Part shown: in pieces, positions 1-6,441 of the stretch
Position numbering within the stretch: the first letter of the stretch is position 1
Layout of the letters: every line of letters begins with the position of its first letter
Assembly: GCA_903854805.1 (NCBI GenBank)
Contig: CAINXK010000635.1
Location: forward strand, 1-6,516
Length of the DNA stretch: 6,516 bases
From: an uncultured Anaerolineae bacterium
Lineage (GTDB): Bacteria; Chloroflexota; Anaerolineae; Anaerolineales; Villigracilaceae
Direction of reading: 5' to 3'
Notes under the pieces: generated by a model
Database searches by the model: none
Seen by the model: only the letters and a program-made list of their open reading frames with translations
Told to the model about the DNA's origin: nothing
Made by a program: the position numbers and the translations under genes

Positions 1-2
1 GT

Positions 3-281
3 TACTACCGGCTGGCGACTACGCCGAGCGTGTATAAGGGACTGAATGAATAGATAAGGCGGAGGCTGAGACAGATGGTCTGGAAGCGCTGGAAACGCGG
101 CACAACACGCTATCAAGAGCTACGAAAACTAGAACGAGCCGCCATTGGGGCAGTTGGGAAAAGTCCGTGGCACATGTCCCGAACGCCTGTAGTACACGAA
201 GCCCTGTGCGACGCCAAAAGGCGTCGCACAGGGCTTGAGAGCATTGAAGAGCGATACTCCGTACTGCATTATTCTTGTTGA
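3..281 (+). pseudogene. ltrA: Group II intron reverse transcriptase/maturase, C-terminal fragment with an in-frame amber codon
   Basis: The translation from base 3 reads YYRLATTPSVYKGLNE, then a TAG at 51-53, then IRRRLRQMVWKRWKRG and on to ...SIEERYSVLHYSC and a TGA at 279-281. This matches the maturase/thumb end of group II intron proteins: (Y)YRLA, W(I/V)RRRLR, a basic WKRWKRG patch, RYxELxxL and a P/GxWxxSRTPxxHxAL segment. The amber sits exactly where the family has Trp (TGG to TAG). Genuine genes nearby also stop at TAG (the MalG-like gene and the 45-residue ORF), so UAG is very unlikely to be read as sense here. The family's usual AY(W/F) segment after the HxAL motif is replaced by CDAKR at a perfect palindrome. 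The N-terminal RT domains lie outside the window. The protein is probably non-functional, although an intron copy can be spliced by a maturase made elsewhere. Confidence 0.8.
199..236. repeat. Perfect 17-bp inverted repeat with AAAA loop inside the maturase frame
   Basis: AAGCCCTGTGCGACGCC (199-215) is the exact reverse complement of 220-236, separated by AAAA (216-219). It is GC-rich and has no U-tract on either side, so it does not look like an intrinsic terminator. It lies in the intron's domain IV, within the last 28 codons of the maturase. The right arm encodes RRTGL, which fits the family pattern. The left arm encodes ALCDA where related proteins read roughly ALxNAYW. This suggests that the left arm was rewritten from the right. 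Confidence 0.9.
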
Positions 282-313
282 ACCGCCGGATGCGGACCCG
301 CATGTCCGGTGGT
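282..313 (+). ncRNA. Group II intron domain V (catalytic hairpin)
   Basis: The stem pairs ACCGCCGGA (282-290) with TCCGGTGGT (305-313, one G-U). After a two-base bulge TG (303-304) on the 3' strand it continues as TGCG (291-294) with CGCA (299-302), closing on loop GACC. A lower helix of about 9 bp, a two-base 3' bulge, an upper helix of 4-5 bp and a four-base loop is the domain V architecture. The catalytic triad aligns as CGC (284-286 region), which is typical of class C introns. The stem is intact, so the RNA core is better preserved than the protein. It starts immediately after the maturase stop codon, as is usual in this class. Confidence 0.82.
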
Positions 314-320
314 GTGAGAA

Positions 321-341
321 GGGGCGGTTAATCACCGCTCC
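321..341 (+). ncRNA. Group II intron domain VI hairpin
   Basis: GGGGCGG (321-327) pairs with CCGCTCC (335-341), with one G-U pair and a loop of seven bases (TTAATCA). It is followed by CTGCTTAAT, which ends at about 350. It lies 7 bases 3' of domain V, as expected. I cannot identify the branch-point adenosine with certainty. On the opposite strand the same bases form an imperfect hairpin downstream of tsaC. Confidence 0.7.
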
Positions 342-372
342 CTGCTTAATTATTTTCTATCAGAGTCTGGTG

Positions 373-996
373 TTAATCTTGGGCCAGGGCATTTAATATC
401 TGCTTAAGACTGATGGGTCCTTCGCGTAAAATAACCGGATGCCCCTGCGAGCAGTCTACCACCGTGGAAGGAATACCCCCAGGCGTGACACCTCCATCCA
501 GGATTAAGGGGATTTTTCCATCCAACTGGGATTGGACGCCACGCGCAGTGGACGAACTCCCCATTCCAGCAAGATTTGCTGAACTGACAGCCAGGGGACC
601 TGTCAGTTTTAATAATTTGATGGTCTCAGTAAAATCAGGGATGCGTACGCCCACTGTTTGCAGGGGTGATACTGCGTCTGGGATCGAATCGTGGCGCGGC
701 AGGACAATTGTTAACGGCCCTGGCCAGAAGCATCTGGATAATTTTTCGCAATCGCTATTGATACCCGTTGACACCAGCGCTAACTGGCTAAAATCGCCGA
801 TTAAAATGGGGATGGCCTTTTCTCCAGTCCGGCCTTTTATATCAGAAATTTTGCTGACCGCCTGATCGTTGAATGCCAGGGCGCCCACCCCGTAGACAGT
901 ATCGGTAGGAAAAACCACCAACCCACCGCCAGCTAGAATTTCAGCAGCCAGAGAAATGGCTTTTGGGTCATTGATTGATAGTATTTCGGTTTGCAT
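373..996 (-). CDS. tsaC: Threonylcarbamoyl-AMP synthase (TsaC/YrdC/YwlC family)
   Basis: This cytoplasmic enzyme makes L-threonylcarbamoyladenylate from Thr, bicarbonate and ATP, the first step of the t6A modification at position 37 of ANN-decoding tRNAs. From the ATG at 996 the protein has 207 residues, the normal size for the short YrdC-only form without a Sua5 domain. Motifs seen: PTDTVYG (about 30-36), KGR (54-56; the KxR of the family), WPGPLT (91-96), SSAN (138-141) and a C-terminal STVVD. The frame can be extended to a TTG at 1038 directly after the prmC stop. I prefer 996 because family homology begins at MQTEI and a GAGGT lies upstream at 1009-1013, although its 12-nt spacing is long. 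It is the last gene of the cluster, 42 nt after prmC. I see no clear terminator of its own before the intron end. Confidence 0.93.
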   Translation of the reverse strand: MQTEILSINDPKAISLAAEILAGGGLVVFPTDTVYGVGALAFNDQAVSKISDIKGRTGEKAIPILIGDFSQLALVSTGINSDCEKLSRCFWPGPLTIVLPRHDSIPDAVSPLQTVGVRIPDFTETIKLLKLTGPLAVSSANLAGMGSSSTARGVQSQLDGKIPLILDGGVTPGGIPSTVVDCSQGHPVILREGPISLKQILNALAQD

Positions 997-1038
997 GGAT
1001 GTTTTTATACCTCGCGTGGTTTCAAATGAGCCTAACAA

Positions 1039-1863
1039 TTAAGTGTTAATTACCAATAGCCGGTCATAGCCTGCCAGATCGCGTTGTATACGGATATTTG
1101 CTTTTGGAAAGGTTTCCCGGGCTTGAGAACTGAGTGCAGGTCCCTGGCGCTCTTCAAATTCGAGCAGAATCAGGGTGTCCATGGGATTGTCGCGGGCCAG
1201 GCGCAGCATGAGCCGTCGGATCAGGTCCATCCCATCGACACCACCATCAAGCGCCAGGGTTGGTTCTTTTCCATATATATCCAGGTCTTTGAGTGTTTCG
1301 CTGGGAATATATGGTAAGTTGGCACAGATTATATCGAAGATTCTTGATTGTAGGTTGTCAGGCAGCAGATCGGTTTCTATGAAGCCAATTCGTTCGCTGA
1401 TATTGTGTCTTTCAGCATTCAAACGCGCTATTTCCAGGGCAGATGCGGAAATATCAGTTGCCGTCAATCTTGCCTTGGGAATATGAATAGCCAGGCTGAT
1501 GGGAATTATGCCTGAGCCAGTGCCGATATCCAGGATGCGATATTCAGATTGTGGATGAGATCGAACGTACCCAAGCGCAGTCTCAACCAACAGTTCTGTT
1601 TCAGGGCGCGGGATCAAGACAGCCGGAGTGATTAGAAAATCCAACCCGAAAAATTCCCAATGCCCCAATATATATGGCAGGGGTACACCATTCTGTAATT
1701 TATGGATGGAAGTTGCCAGTTTATTAGCCTGTTCGTCGGTCAGGGTTGCCTCTGGGTGACCTAACAGCCAGGCTCGGTTATGTCCTGTGATGTGCGCGAG
1801 CAGAATTTGCGCGTCAAATCCGGCGGTATCTCCCGGAAGTTGCCTGGCCAGCTCTCTAATCAT
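1039..1863 (-). CDS. prmC: Peptide chain release factor N5-glutamine methyltransferase PrmC (HemK)
   Basis: PrmC transfers a methyl group from SAM to the glutamine of the GGQ motif in RF1 and RF2, which raises their peptide-release activity. From the ATG at 1863 it has 274 residues, typical for the family. The N-terminal helical domain (about 1-75) ends in YILGHWEFFGLDF. The conserved LIPRPETELLVE follows at 83-94, then SAM motif I LDIGTGSGI at 111-119, an acidic TDIS at 136-139, and the substrate-binding motif as NLPY at 182-185 rather than the classical NPPY. I chose 1863 because GGAGG lies 5 nt upstream, whereas the frame-extending TTG at 1875 overlaps that Shine-Dalgarno. The start overlaps the end of the MalG-like gene by 8 nt, so coupling is likely. 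Its substrate RF1 is encoded upstream on the same strand, about 3 kb away. Confidence 0.94.
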   Translation of the reverse strand: MIRELARQLPGDTAGFDAQILLAHITGHNRAWLLGHPEATLTDEQANKLATSIHKLQNGVPLPYILGHWEFFGLDFLITPAVLIPRPETELLVETALGYVRSHPQSEYRILDIGTGSGIIPISLAIHIPKARLTATDISASALEIARLNAERHNISERIGFIETDLLPDNLQSRIFDIICANLPYIPSETLKDLDIYGKEPTLALDGGVDGMDLIRRLMLRLARDNPMDTLILLEFEERQGPALSSQARETFPKANIRIQRDLAGYDRLLVINT

Positions 1864-2704
1864 CGCTGCCTCCAAACATCATCCGGTTGAGCAGGGTGCG
1901 CTGAAGCAGTAAGAAAATTGCGACCACCGGAGCGGACATGATCAAAACCAGCGACCCCAGATAGCTCCAGGGTTGGGCACCGCCCGAAAGCACCATTGTG
2001 TAGATGGACATGGCCAACGTTACCGTATCGGCTTTTTGAACAAAGAGCCACCCGATGGAAAATTCCGAATAAGCCATCAGAAATGCAATCAGCCCAGCGA
2101 CAGCAATGGAAGGCAGCGCCAGCGGCAAGCTGATCCGTCTAAAAGTGGTGAAATTCCCCGCGCCGTCGATAAAAGCAGCCTCCTCCAATTCCTTGGGAAT
2201 GGCCTGAAAGGCGCTGCGCATGTTCCATACGCAAAATGGCATCGCAAAAGCTGCGTAAACCAGGGTCAGCCCCAGCAGGGTGGTCCGAATTTTTAATATA
2301 CTCAAAACAATATAAAGCGGGGTGGTGAAAGCAATTGGCGGCAGCAGCGCAGTCAGAAGCAGAATGAAAAGCCCAGGTTGACGGCCCGGAAAGCGAAAAC
2401 GTGCAAAAGCATAAGCGAGGCTGGTGCCCAGGAGAATCGCGAGCAGGGCAGCGCCTAGTGAGACTGTCAGGCTATTTTTAAACAAGGTAATAAACTGGAC
2501 AGATTGGTAAGGATGGTCCAGGACCTTGATGAAGGCATCTGTTGAAAATATTTTTGGCAGCCAACGAAATTCAGTTGGCCTTCCTAGCAGAGCGCCATCA
2601 AATGCCAGGCGTATCATTCCCCAGATGGGTAAGATAACGTACAGGCCAATCACGATCAGGATGATTTGTGACCCGATCTGGCTCAAAAAAGAGATTTTAC
2701 GCAT
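1856..2704 (-). CDS. Carbohydrate-type ABC transporter permease, MalG family
   Basis: This is an inner-membrane permease subunit of an importer of the CUT1 (maltose/oligosaccharide) type; the substrate cannot be read from sequence. The 282 residues match the family's usual length. Membrane segments are visible at about 10-31, 73-100, 111-135, 142-160, 198-222 and 248-268. The cytoplasmic EAA loop that docks on the ATPase is at about 174-203 (EEAA, then DGA, then ISLP). The ATG at 2704 overlaps the end of the preceding MalF-type gene by 8 nt, and its own end overlaps prmC by 8 nt, so it sits in a tightly packed unit. No periplasmic binding protein or ATPase gene lies in the window. Either these are elsewhere on the chromosome, with a shared MsiK-type ATPase common in such systems, or the pair has another use. 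Confidence 0.92.
   Translation of the reverse strand: MRKISFLSQIGSQIILIVIGLYVILPIWGMIRLAFDGALLGRPTEFRWLPKIFSTDAFIKVLDHPYQSVQFITLFKNSLTVSLGAALLAILLGTSLAYAFARFRFPGRQPGLFILLLTALLPPIAFTTPLYIVLSILKIRTTLLGLTLVYAAFAMPFCVWNMRSAFQAIPKELEEAAFIDGAGNFTTFRRISLPLALPSIAVAGLIAFLMAYSEFSIGWLFVQKADTVTLAMSIYTMVLSGGAQPWSYLGSLVLIMSAPVVAIFLLLQRTLLNRMMFGGSDD
1869..1873 (-). promoter_or_regulatory. Shine-Dalgarno of prmC
   Basis: GGAGG on the minus strand, 5 nt before the ATG at 1863 and inside the end of the MalG-like gene. It decides the prmC start in favour of 1863 over the TTG at 1875. Confidence 0.8.
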
Positions 2705-4886
2705 AAGTCACGCCTTCACCAGCTTTGCTCCAGCGGTTAAACAAGATCACAAAGCCAACCAGAATTAGCAGGGTAATAATGTTTAGGACCGCAGAAACGG
2801 CGAATTGACCATTGATGAACCCACCGCTTGGATTAAAAAGGTTGTATGAAAAGGACGCCAATGTTCCACTGCCAGTTTGGAAAGCCTGGAATAAGTAAAA
2901 TTGGTTAAAGGCAAACACCCCACGAATAATGATGGCCGGGAGAATGAGCGGCATTAACAGGGGCCAGATGACATGTCTGAAGGTTTGCCAGGCGTTTGCT
3001 CCGTCCAGATGGGCAGCATCGAGCACTTCCTGGTGTACAAGCTTCAATCCGGCGCTGGCAGCCAGCATCATGAATGGGAACCCGTACCAGATAGCGGCGA
3101 TCAACAGAACACCCATGGTTGCATTCGGGCTCTGTTCCCAGCCGAGCAGAAAGGCGAAAGGGATGTTTTTCCCATAGGTCTGCGCTGCCAGGCTGAGCCA
3201 ACCAGTGGTTGGAGCAAAGATGTTGACCCACATCAAAGCGCCGATCATTTCAGGAATTGCCCAGGGCAGGATAAACAGCATTTCCCAGCCGCGTTTGAAT
3301 TTGAGCCCTCGCTGCCATAAGAGTAGTGCAACTCCCAGGCCAAGCGCTGTTTGCAGGGCGACCGAAATTAGTGCCCACAAAATATTGAAGACCAGGATGC
3401 CCTCAGCGCTGATGAGATCGAACACTGGCAGGTACGAGCTTGGCCCTGTATAGCGGACTGTTTTCTCCCGGTATGGGAAGTCTGGTTCGGTTGCGGGTAT
3501 TTTTCCCGTAAGCCCGCCGCTGACTTCTCTCCAGATGCCGCCGTTTAGCCCATCTTTGATGGATACACTGTTGAAGTCGGTCAGGGAGACACCGAGTTGG
3601 AACACAAGTGGAAAAAGGGTGAAGACTGCGAAAGCCAGCAAGCCAGGGATCAGCCAGGGAAGTACCCTGCGTAAATCATTTCGCATATTGCTATTTGCAA
3701 TTATTTCACGATGTCTTTTTCTGAGTATCCTGGCCTGTAACGGTTGAATGATGAGTGCCATGACCCCCTCGGCAGCAGAAAAAGCCAATGGCGCAGTCAG
3801 TATCAGGATGTACTGGGGCCATTTCGTGGGCCAGAGCAAGAGAAACAAAAGACCAAGTCCCAACCATAGCACAAAAACCCGATTTTTTTGCCATAACCTT
3901 GCCAGACCGAAGGTCGCAAAAAGTGTGATCAATGGATCGATGCCTAGAAGAAAGACACGTTCCTCCTGCCACCAATACGGTGATGTATTCAGCCAGACCA
4001 ATGGCTGCCAGACTGGGAAATTTGCATCTGAAACTTCGTTGGCGCCACTTGCAGAACCGGCATGGTATAGGATCGAGGCTTTCAAACGTTCGATGGGAGC
4101 TGGCCACAAGTAAGGATTGACCGCCAGGAATATAGCCAGACCGAATAACCCCCAAAGGATGGCGGACCGGAAGAACACTCCCAGGGTATTGTTTTTCTTT
4201 GAATCGATGTACCAATCCAGCAGGACTGCCAATCCGGCCACACAATAAATATATTTTGAAGCCGCAGTCAGTCCCAGCAGCCCGGAAGATACGATCAGCC
4301 AGCCGATTTTATGCTTTTGTTTTCGATACTGCGCATAGGCCATTACCATGGCGAAGCTGGTGAGTGCCGGTAGTGCTTCAAGCATTACCTGGCTATTATA
4401 TTTTATGGTCATAGCATGCACGGCCAGGAAAAATCCCCCCACTGGATTGAGCAGGGTCAGCAGCGCAACGGTAAGTGTGCCAATAATTGCGCCGGAAGTC
4501 CTGGCATCGTGGAGCTGTTCTACTGGCAGAGATAGGTCTGGCGGGGCGTCCGTTCCGCGATCCGGCAGCAGTGGGCTCTCTGGTGCGCGTAGAATGCTGA
4601 ATCCGAAAATAATTTTTGCGAGGGCTGGGTGTTCCTGACGATAGTTTGTTTGGGTAAACCCGCCCCAATCCCCTGTACGGATAAACCCTGCATATTGCTG
4701 TGCCGCGCGCAGGTAATCGTCCTCGTCATAATCGCCGGGAAGCAGGTTTACAGCGCGTATCCGCAAAACCCAAGCGAGCCCGATAACTAGAAGAAATAGG
4801 CTCAGTCTAATGGGAAGTTTGAAACGGTTAAATAGGTTCAAATTGCACCAAAAAGGGGCGACCTGATGGCCGCCCCTGACTGTCAA
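2697..4886 (-). CDS. Fusion: GT39-type membrane glycosyltransferase + MalF-type ABC permease
   Basis: One uninterrupted frame of 729 codons joins two families. Residues about 25-385 look like a GT-C glycosyltransferase of the PMT/ArnT (GT39) kind. A first helix at 25-42 is followed by an external loop with the acidic GDYDEDDY (51-58), then [10 protein letters not shown] (82-91) and about eight more hydrophobic segments ending at PTKWPQY (353-359). Such enzymes use polyprenyl-phosphate sugars; donor and acceptor are unknown here. Residues about 402-729 are a full MalF-like permease: first helix 408-431, an external loop to about 490, and an EAA loop at 620-649 (DAA, DGA, IWPLLMP). The joint is a basic linker, [21 protein letters not shown] Met at 401 (ATG at 3686) would be an ideal MalF start, but no Shine-Dalgarno precedes it. 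No ATG exists upstream of the GT domain. The frame opens with a TTG at 4886 inside the prfA stop (TTGA). A TTG at 4841, just after the prfA terminator, is a reasonable alternative. The true start is unsettled. Confidence 0.82.
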   Translation of the reverse strand: MTVRGGHQVAPFWCNLNLFNRFKLPIRLSLFLLVIGLAWVLRIRAVNLLPGDYDEDDYLRAAQQYAGFIRTGDWGGFTQTNYRQEHPALAKIIFGFSILRAPESPLLPDRGTDAPPDLSLPVEQLHDARTSGAIIGTLTVALLTLLNPVGGFFLAVHAMTIKYNSQVMLEALPALTSFAMVMAYAQYRKQKHKIGWLIVSSGLLGLTAASKYIYCVAGLAVLLDWYIDSKKNNTLGVFFRSAILWGLFGLAIFLAVNPYLWPAPIERLKASILYHAGSASGANEVSDANFPVWQPLVWLNTSPYWWQEERVFLLGIDPLITLFATFGLARLWQKNRVFVLWLGLGLLFLLLWPTKWPQYILILTAPLAFSAAEGVMALIIQPLQARILRKRHREIIANSNMRNDLRRVLPWLIPGLLAFAVFTLFPLVFQLGVSLTDFNSVSIKDGLNGGIWREVSGGLTGKIPATEPDFPYREKTVRYTGPSSYLPVFDLISAEGILVFNILWALISVALQTALGLGVALLLWQRGLKFKRGWEMLFILPWAIPEMIGALMWVNIFAPTTGWLSLAAQTYGKNIPFAFLLGWEQSPNATMGVLLIAAIWYGFPFMMLAASAGLKLVHQEVLDAAHLDGANAWQTFRHVIWPLLMPLILPAIIIRGVFAFNQFYLFQAFQTGSGTLASFSYNLFNPSGGFINGQFAVSAVLNIITLLILVGFVILFNRWSKAGEGVTYA
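4850..4877 (-). terminator. Intrinsic terminator of prfA
   Basis: Transcribed on the minus strand, AGGGGCGGCC pairs with GGTCGCCCCT (one G-U) around an AUCA loop and is followed by UUUUU. It starts 5 nt after the prfA stop codon. The other strand has no U-tract, so it acts in one direction. It lies within codons 4-13 of the longest form of the downstream GT39-MalF frame. This argues that the downstream gene starts later, or that it is reached only by read-through. Confidence 0.85.
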
Positions 4887-5959
4887 TCGTCGTCATCGTC
4901 ATTATTTGCTGAAAGTTTGTCGGCTTCATCGCGGTTGGAGAGCCTTTCAATAAATAATTCGATATCGCCATCCATCACTACCGGTAGATTATACGATGAA
5001 ACACCAATTCGATGATCTGTTACACGTGATTGCGGGTAATTATAGGTGCGAATTTTTTCGGAGCGTTCGCCGCTGCCAACTTGTGAACGGCGGGAATCTT
5101 CCAATTCGGCACGCCGCCTCTGTTCTTCCAATTCAAACAGGCGAGCGCGCAAAATTGACAAAGCGCGAAGCTTGTTTTGCAGTTGAGAGCGTTCGTCCTG
5201 ACAGGCGATGACGATGCCCGAGGGCTTGTGTGTAATTCGGACGGCAGTCGAGTTTTTCTGCACGTTTTGGCCACCAGCGCCTGCAGATCGGTAGACATCA
5301 ATCTCAATGTCGCTATCTGGGATGCTGATTTCGACATCTTCAACCTCGGCAAGGACTACCACTGTGGCGGTGGATGTATGAATGCGGCCCTGGGCTTCGG
5401 TAGTCGGGACTCGCTGTACACGGTGCACACCAGATTCCCATTTGAGCTTGGAGAATGCGCCCTTGCCTTTAATCTCAAAGATGACTTCTTTGAAACCTCC
5501 GATGCCGATTTCACTGGCAGACATGACTTCTGTTTTCCAGTGCATCCGTTCTGCATAGCGGTTATACATGCGATACAAATCAGCCGCAAAGAGCGCCGCC
5601 TCATCACCGCCAGTACCTGCGCGGACTTCGACAAAGACGTTCTTCTCGTCGCGAGGATCTTTGGGAACCAGCATCGATTTTAACTCTGCCTCGATCTCTG
5701 TGATTCTGGTTTCCAATTCGGCGGCTTCCCTTTCGGCCATCTCACGCATTTCGGCATCCTGTTCGTTGGAAGTCAGTGCCCGGGCTTCGTCGAGTCGTTG
5801 GAGTGCCTGGCGATATTCACGCGCCTTTTCAACAATCGTTTCTATATCGGTGCGTTCTTTATTGATCTCACCCGCTTTTTGGTAATCGTTACCGACCTCC
5901 ATTAATTGGCGGGTGAGAGTTTCGTAACGTTCTTCAATTCCAGCAAGTATTTCGAGCAT
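4883..5959 (-). CDS. prfA: Peptide chain release factor 1
   Basis: RF1 recognises UAA and UAG in the ribosomal A site and triggers hydrolysis of peptidyl-tRNA. The protein has 358 residues, close to the usual 360. The N-terminal helical domain, rich in Glu and Arg, covers about 1-100. [12 protein letters not shown] follows at 114-125. The codon-reading PxT tripeptide is PTT at 185-187, which identifies RF1 rather than RF2 (SPF). The catalytic GGQ is at 229-231, and its Gln is the target of PrmC encoded further down the same strand. There is no internal frameshift. The C-terminus ends in an acidic SANNDDDDD tail. The ATG at 5959 matches the family's N-terminus, but its Shine-Dalgarno is weak (GGAA). 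A strong terminator follows the stop codon at once. Confidence 0.97.
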   Translation of the reverse strand: MLEILAGIEERYETLTRQLMEVGNDYQKAGEINKERTDIETIVEKAREYRQALQRLDEARALTSNEQDAEMREMAEREAAELETRITEIEAELKSMLVPKDPRDEKNVFVEVRAGTGGDEAALFAADLYRMYNRYAERMHWKTEVMSASEIGIGGFKEVIFEIKGKGAFSKLKWESGVHRVQRVPTTEAQGRIHTSTATVVVLAEVEDVEISIPDSDIEIDVYRSAGAGGQNVQKNSTAVRITHKPSGIVIACQDERSQLQNKLRALSILRARLFELEEQRRRAELEDSRRSQVGSGERSEKIRTYNYPQSRVTDHRIGVSSYNLPVVMDGDIELFIERLSNRDEADKLSANNDDDDD

Positions 5960-6169
5960 AAAATTCCATGGTTTCTTGAGAGGGGAATTTACCCCTGAGA
6001 TTTCAATAGGTTACCGGTCACAGCACTGCCTTACCTGCCATATGCTACGATTTGCAGCGAGCCCACCTGGTGATGTACACGACCGATTTTTCCCTTGCGC
6101 CAGCATCTTTCGGATAACGCAGCCGGACTAAAAGCAGTTCGTGTTTTACCTGTTAATAAGGTTCGGTAC
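5960..6169 (-). other. prfA upstream region, about 210 nt without a supported gene
   Basis: No coding frame on either strand is convincing here. A minus-strand frame of about 31 codons (beginning MLAQGKNRS) has no recognisable similarity. Small hairpins can be drawn on the minus strand: GCTGC/GTAGC at about 6045-6059, and AGGGG/CCCCT at about 5980-5995, close to the prfA start. I see no -35/-10 pair that I would defend, no tRNA and no riboswitch consensus. The region may carry the prfA promoter and leader. Confidence 0.4.
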
Positions 6170-6307
6170 CTAGAAATTTACCAGAGAGAGTGCCATGGAA
6201 AGGATCAGGATTACTGCGATAAACCCAAATATAATCTGATTGCGGCGAACTTGCTTGGCATGGTAATCACTTTTATCGTTTTTCATGTTTTTTGGTCGGC
6301 TTGCCAT
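6170..6307 (-). CDS. Small single-pass membrane protein of unknown function (45 residues)
   Basis: The frame starts at an ATG (6307) and ends at a TAG (6170-6172). The first 22 residues are polar and basic (MASRPKNMK..., ending QVRRNQ). One hydrophobic segment follows, IIFGFIAVILILSMALSLV at 25-43, then NF. With positive charges before a single helix, it should have its N-terminus in the cytoplasm and be anchored in the inner membrane. Evidence that it is real: AAGG lies 8 nt before the ATG (6316-6319), a TATAAT lies about 40 nt upstream, the composition is convincingly membrane-like, and it fills the gap between two minus-strand genes. I do not recognise the family and assign no function. 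It could be a conserved small protein of this phylum or a chance ORF. Confidence 0.6.
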   Translation of the reverse strand: MASRPKNMKNDKSDYHAKQVRRNQIIFGFIAVILILSMALSLVNF

Positions 6308-6315
6308 CTTTTATA

Positions 6316-6325
6316 CCTTATCCTT
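6316..6325 (-). promoter_or_regulatory. Shine-Dalgarno of the 45-residue ORF
   Basis: AAGGATAAGG on the minus strand, with the nearer AAGG 8 nt before the ATG at 6307. It supports translation of this short frame. Confidence 0.55.
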
Positions 6326-6346
6326 GATAATGTTGATTCTACTTTA

Positions 6347-6352
6347 ATTATA
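6347..6352 (-). promoter_or_regulatory. Candidate -10 box (TATAAT)
   Basis: A perfect TATAAT on the minus strand that would start transcription near 6340, about 33 nt before the ATG of the 45-residue ORF. No good -35 hexamer lies at 16-18 bp, so the promoter call is weak. If real, it could drive the small ORF and possibly prfA. Confidence 0.35.
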
Positions 6353-6441
6353 CTGCTTGCGATTTGAAATACATTCTTGGTACCATTTTACCGTGATTCT
6401 TGAAAGCTGTCTGTATTGCTGTCAGTAGGCTGGACTGGGGG

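Larger units (their letters stand above)
1..350 (+). mobile_element. 3' end of a class C-like group II intron (left part outside the window)
   Basis: This is a retroelement fragment: the tail of an intron-encoded reverse transcriptase/maturase followed directly by the intron's domain V and domain VI RNA. Seen in the sequence: a maturase C-terminus ending at 281, a 13-bp domain V stem at 282-313 with a two-base bulge, a domain VI hairpin at 321-341, and a terminal ...TTAAT that resembles known class C 3' ends. I therefore place the 3' splice junction at about 350/351. The CGC catalytic triad in domain V points to class C; most other bacterial classes have AGC. The 5' half of the intron and its 5' exon lie beyond the left edge. 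It points toward, and almost touches, the 3' end of tsaC. The junction is uncertain by a few bases. Confidence 0.8.

Noticed and set aside
199..236. Palindrome as an intrinsic terminator
   Set aside because: Neither strand has a T-run after the stem, and the hairpin is inside a reading frame and inside the intron.
19..303. 94-codon minus-strand frame across the intron end
   Set aside because: It is antisense to the maturase fragment and domain V, and stays open partly because of the GC-rich palindrome. The plus-strand reading has clear family motifs.
413..865. 150-codon plus-strand frame opposite tsaC
   Set aside because: It is a shadow of a well-supported gene on the other strand, with no recognisable domain.
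996..1038. TTG at 1038 as the tsaC start, giving 14 extra residues
   Set aside because: The added residues show no family similarity and the TTG lacks a Shine-Dalgarno. The ATG at 996 fits the family N-terminus.
1863..1875. TTG at 1875 as the prmC start
   Set aside because: It overlaps the GGAGG that serves the ATG at 1863.
3686..4886. Splitting the 729-codon frame into two separate genes at the internal ATG (3686)
   Set aside because: There is no stop codon between the domains and no Shine-Dalgarno before that ATG, so the sequence as given supports one fused product. It is kept as a point to verify.
5980..6010. CTGAGA next to an ACCCC stem on the plus strand, resembling part of a TPP riboswitch
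   Set aside because: The second conserved TPP block is absent and no plus-strand gene lies downstream.
6095..6367. 90-codon plus-strand frame with a hydrophobic C-terminus
   Set aside because: It is antisense to the 45-residue ORF, which has a better ribosome binding site and the expected gene direction. Its hydrophobic stretch is not supported by any family resemblance.
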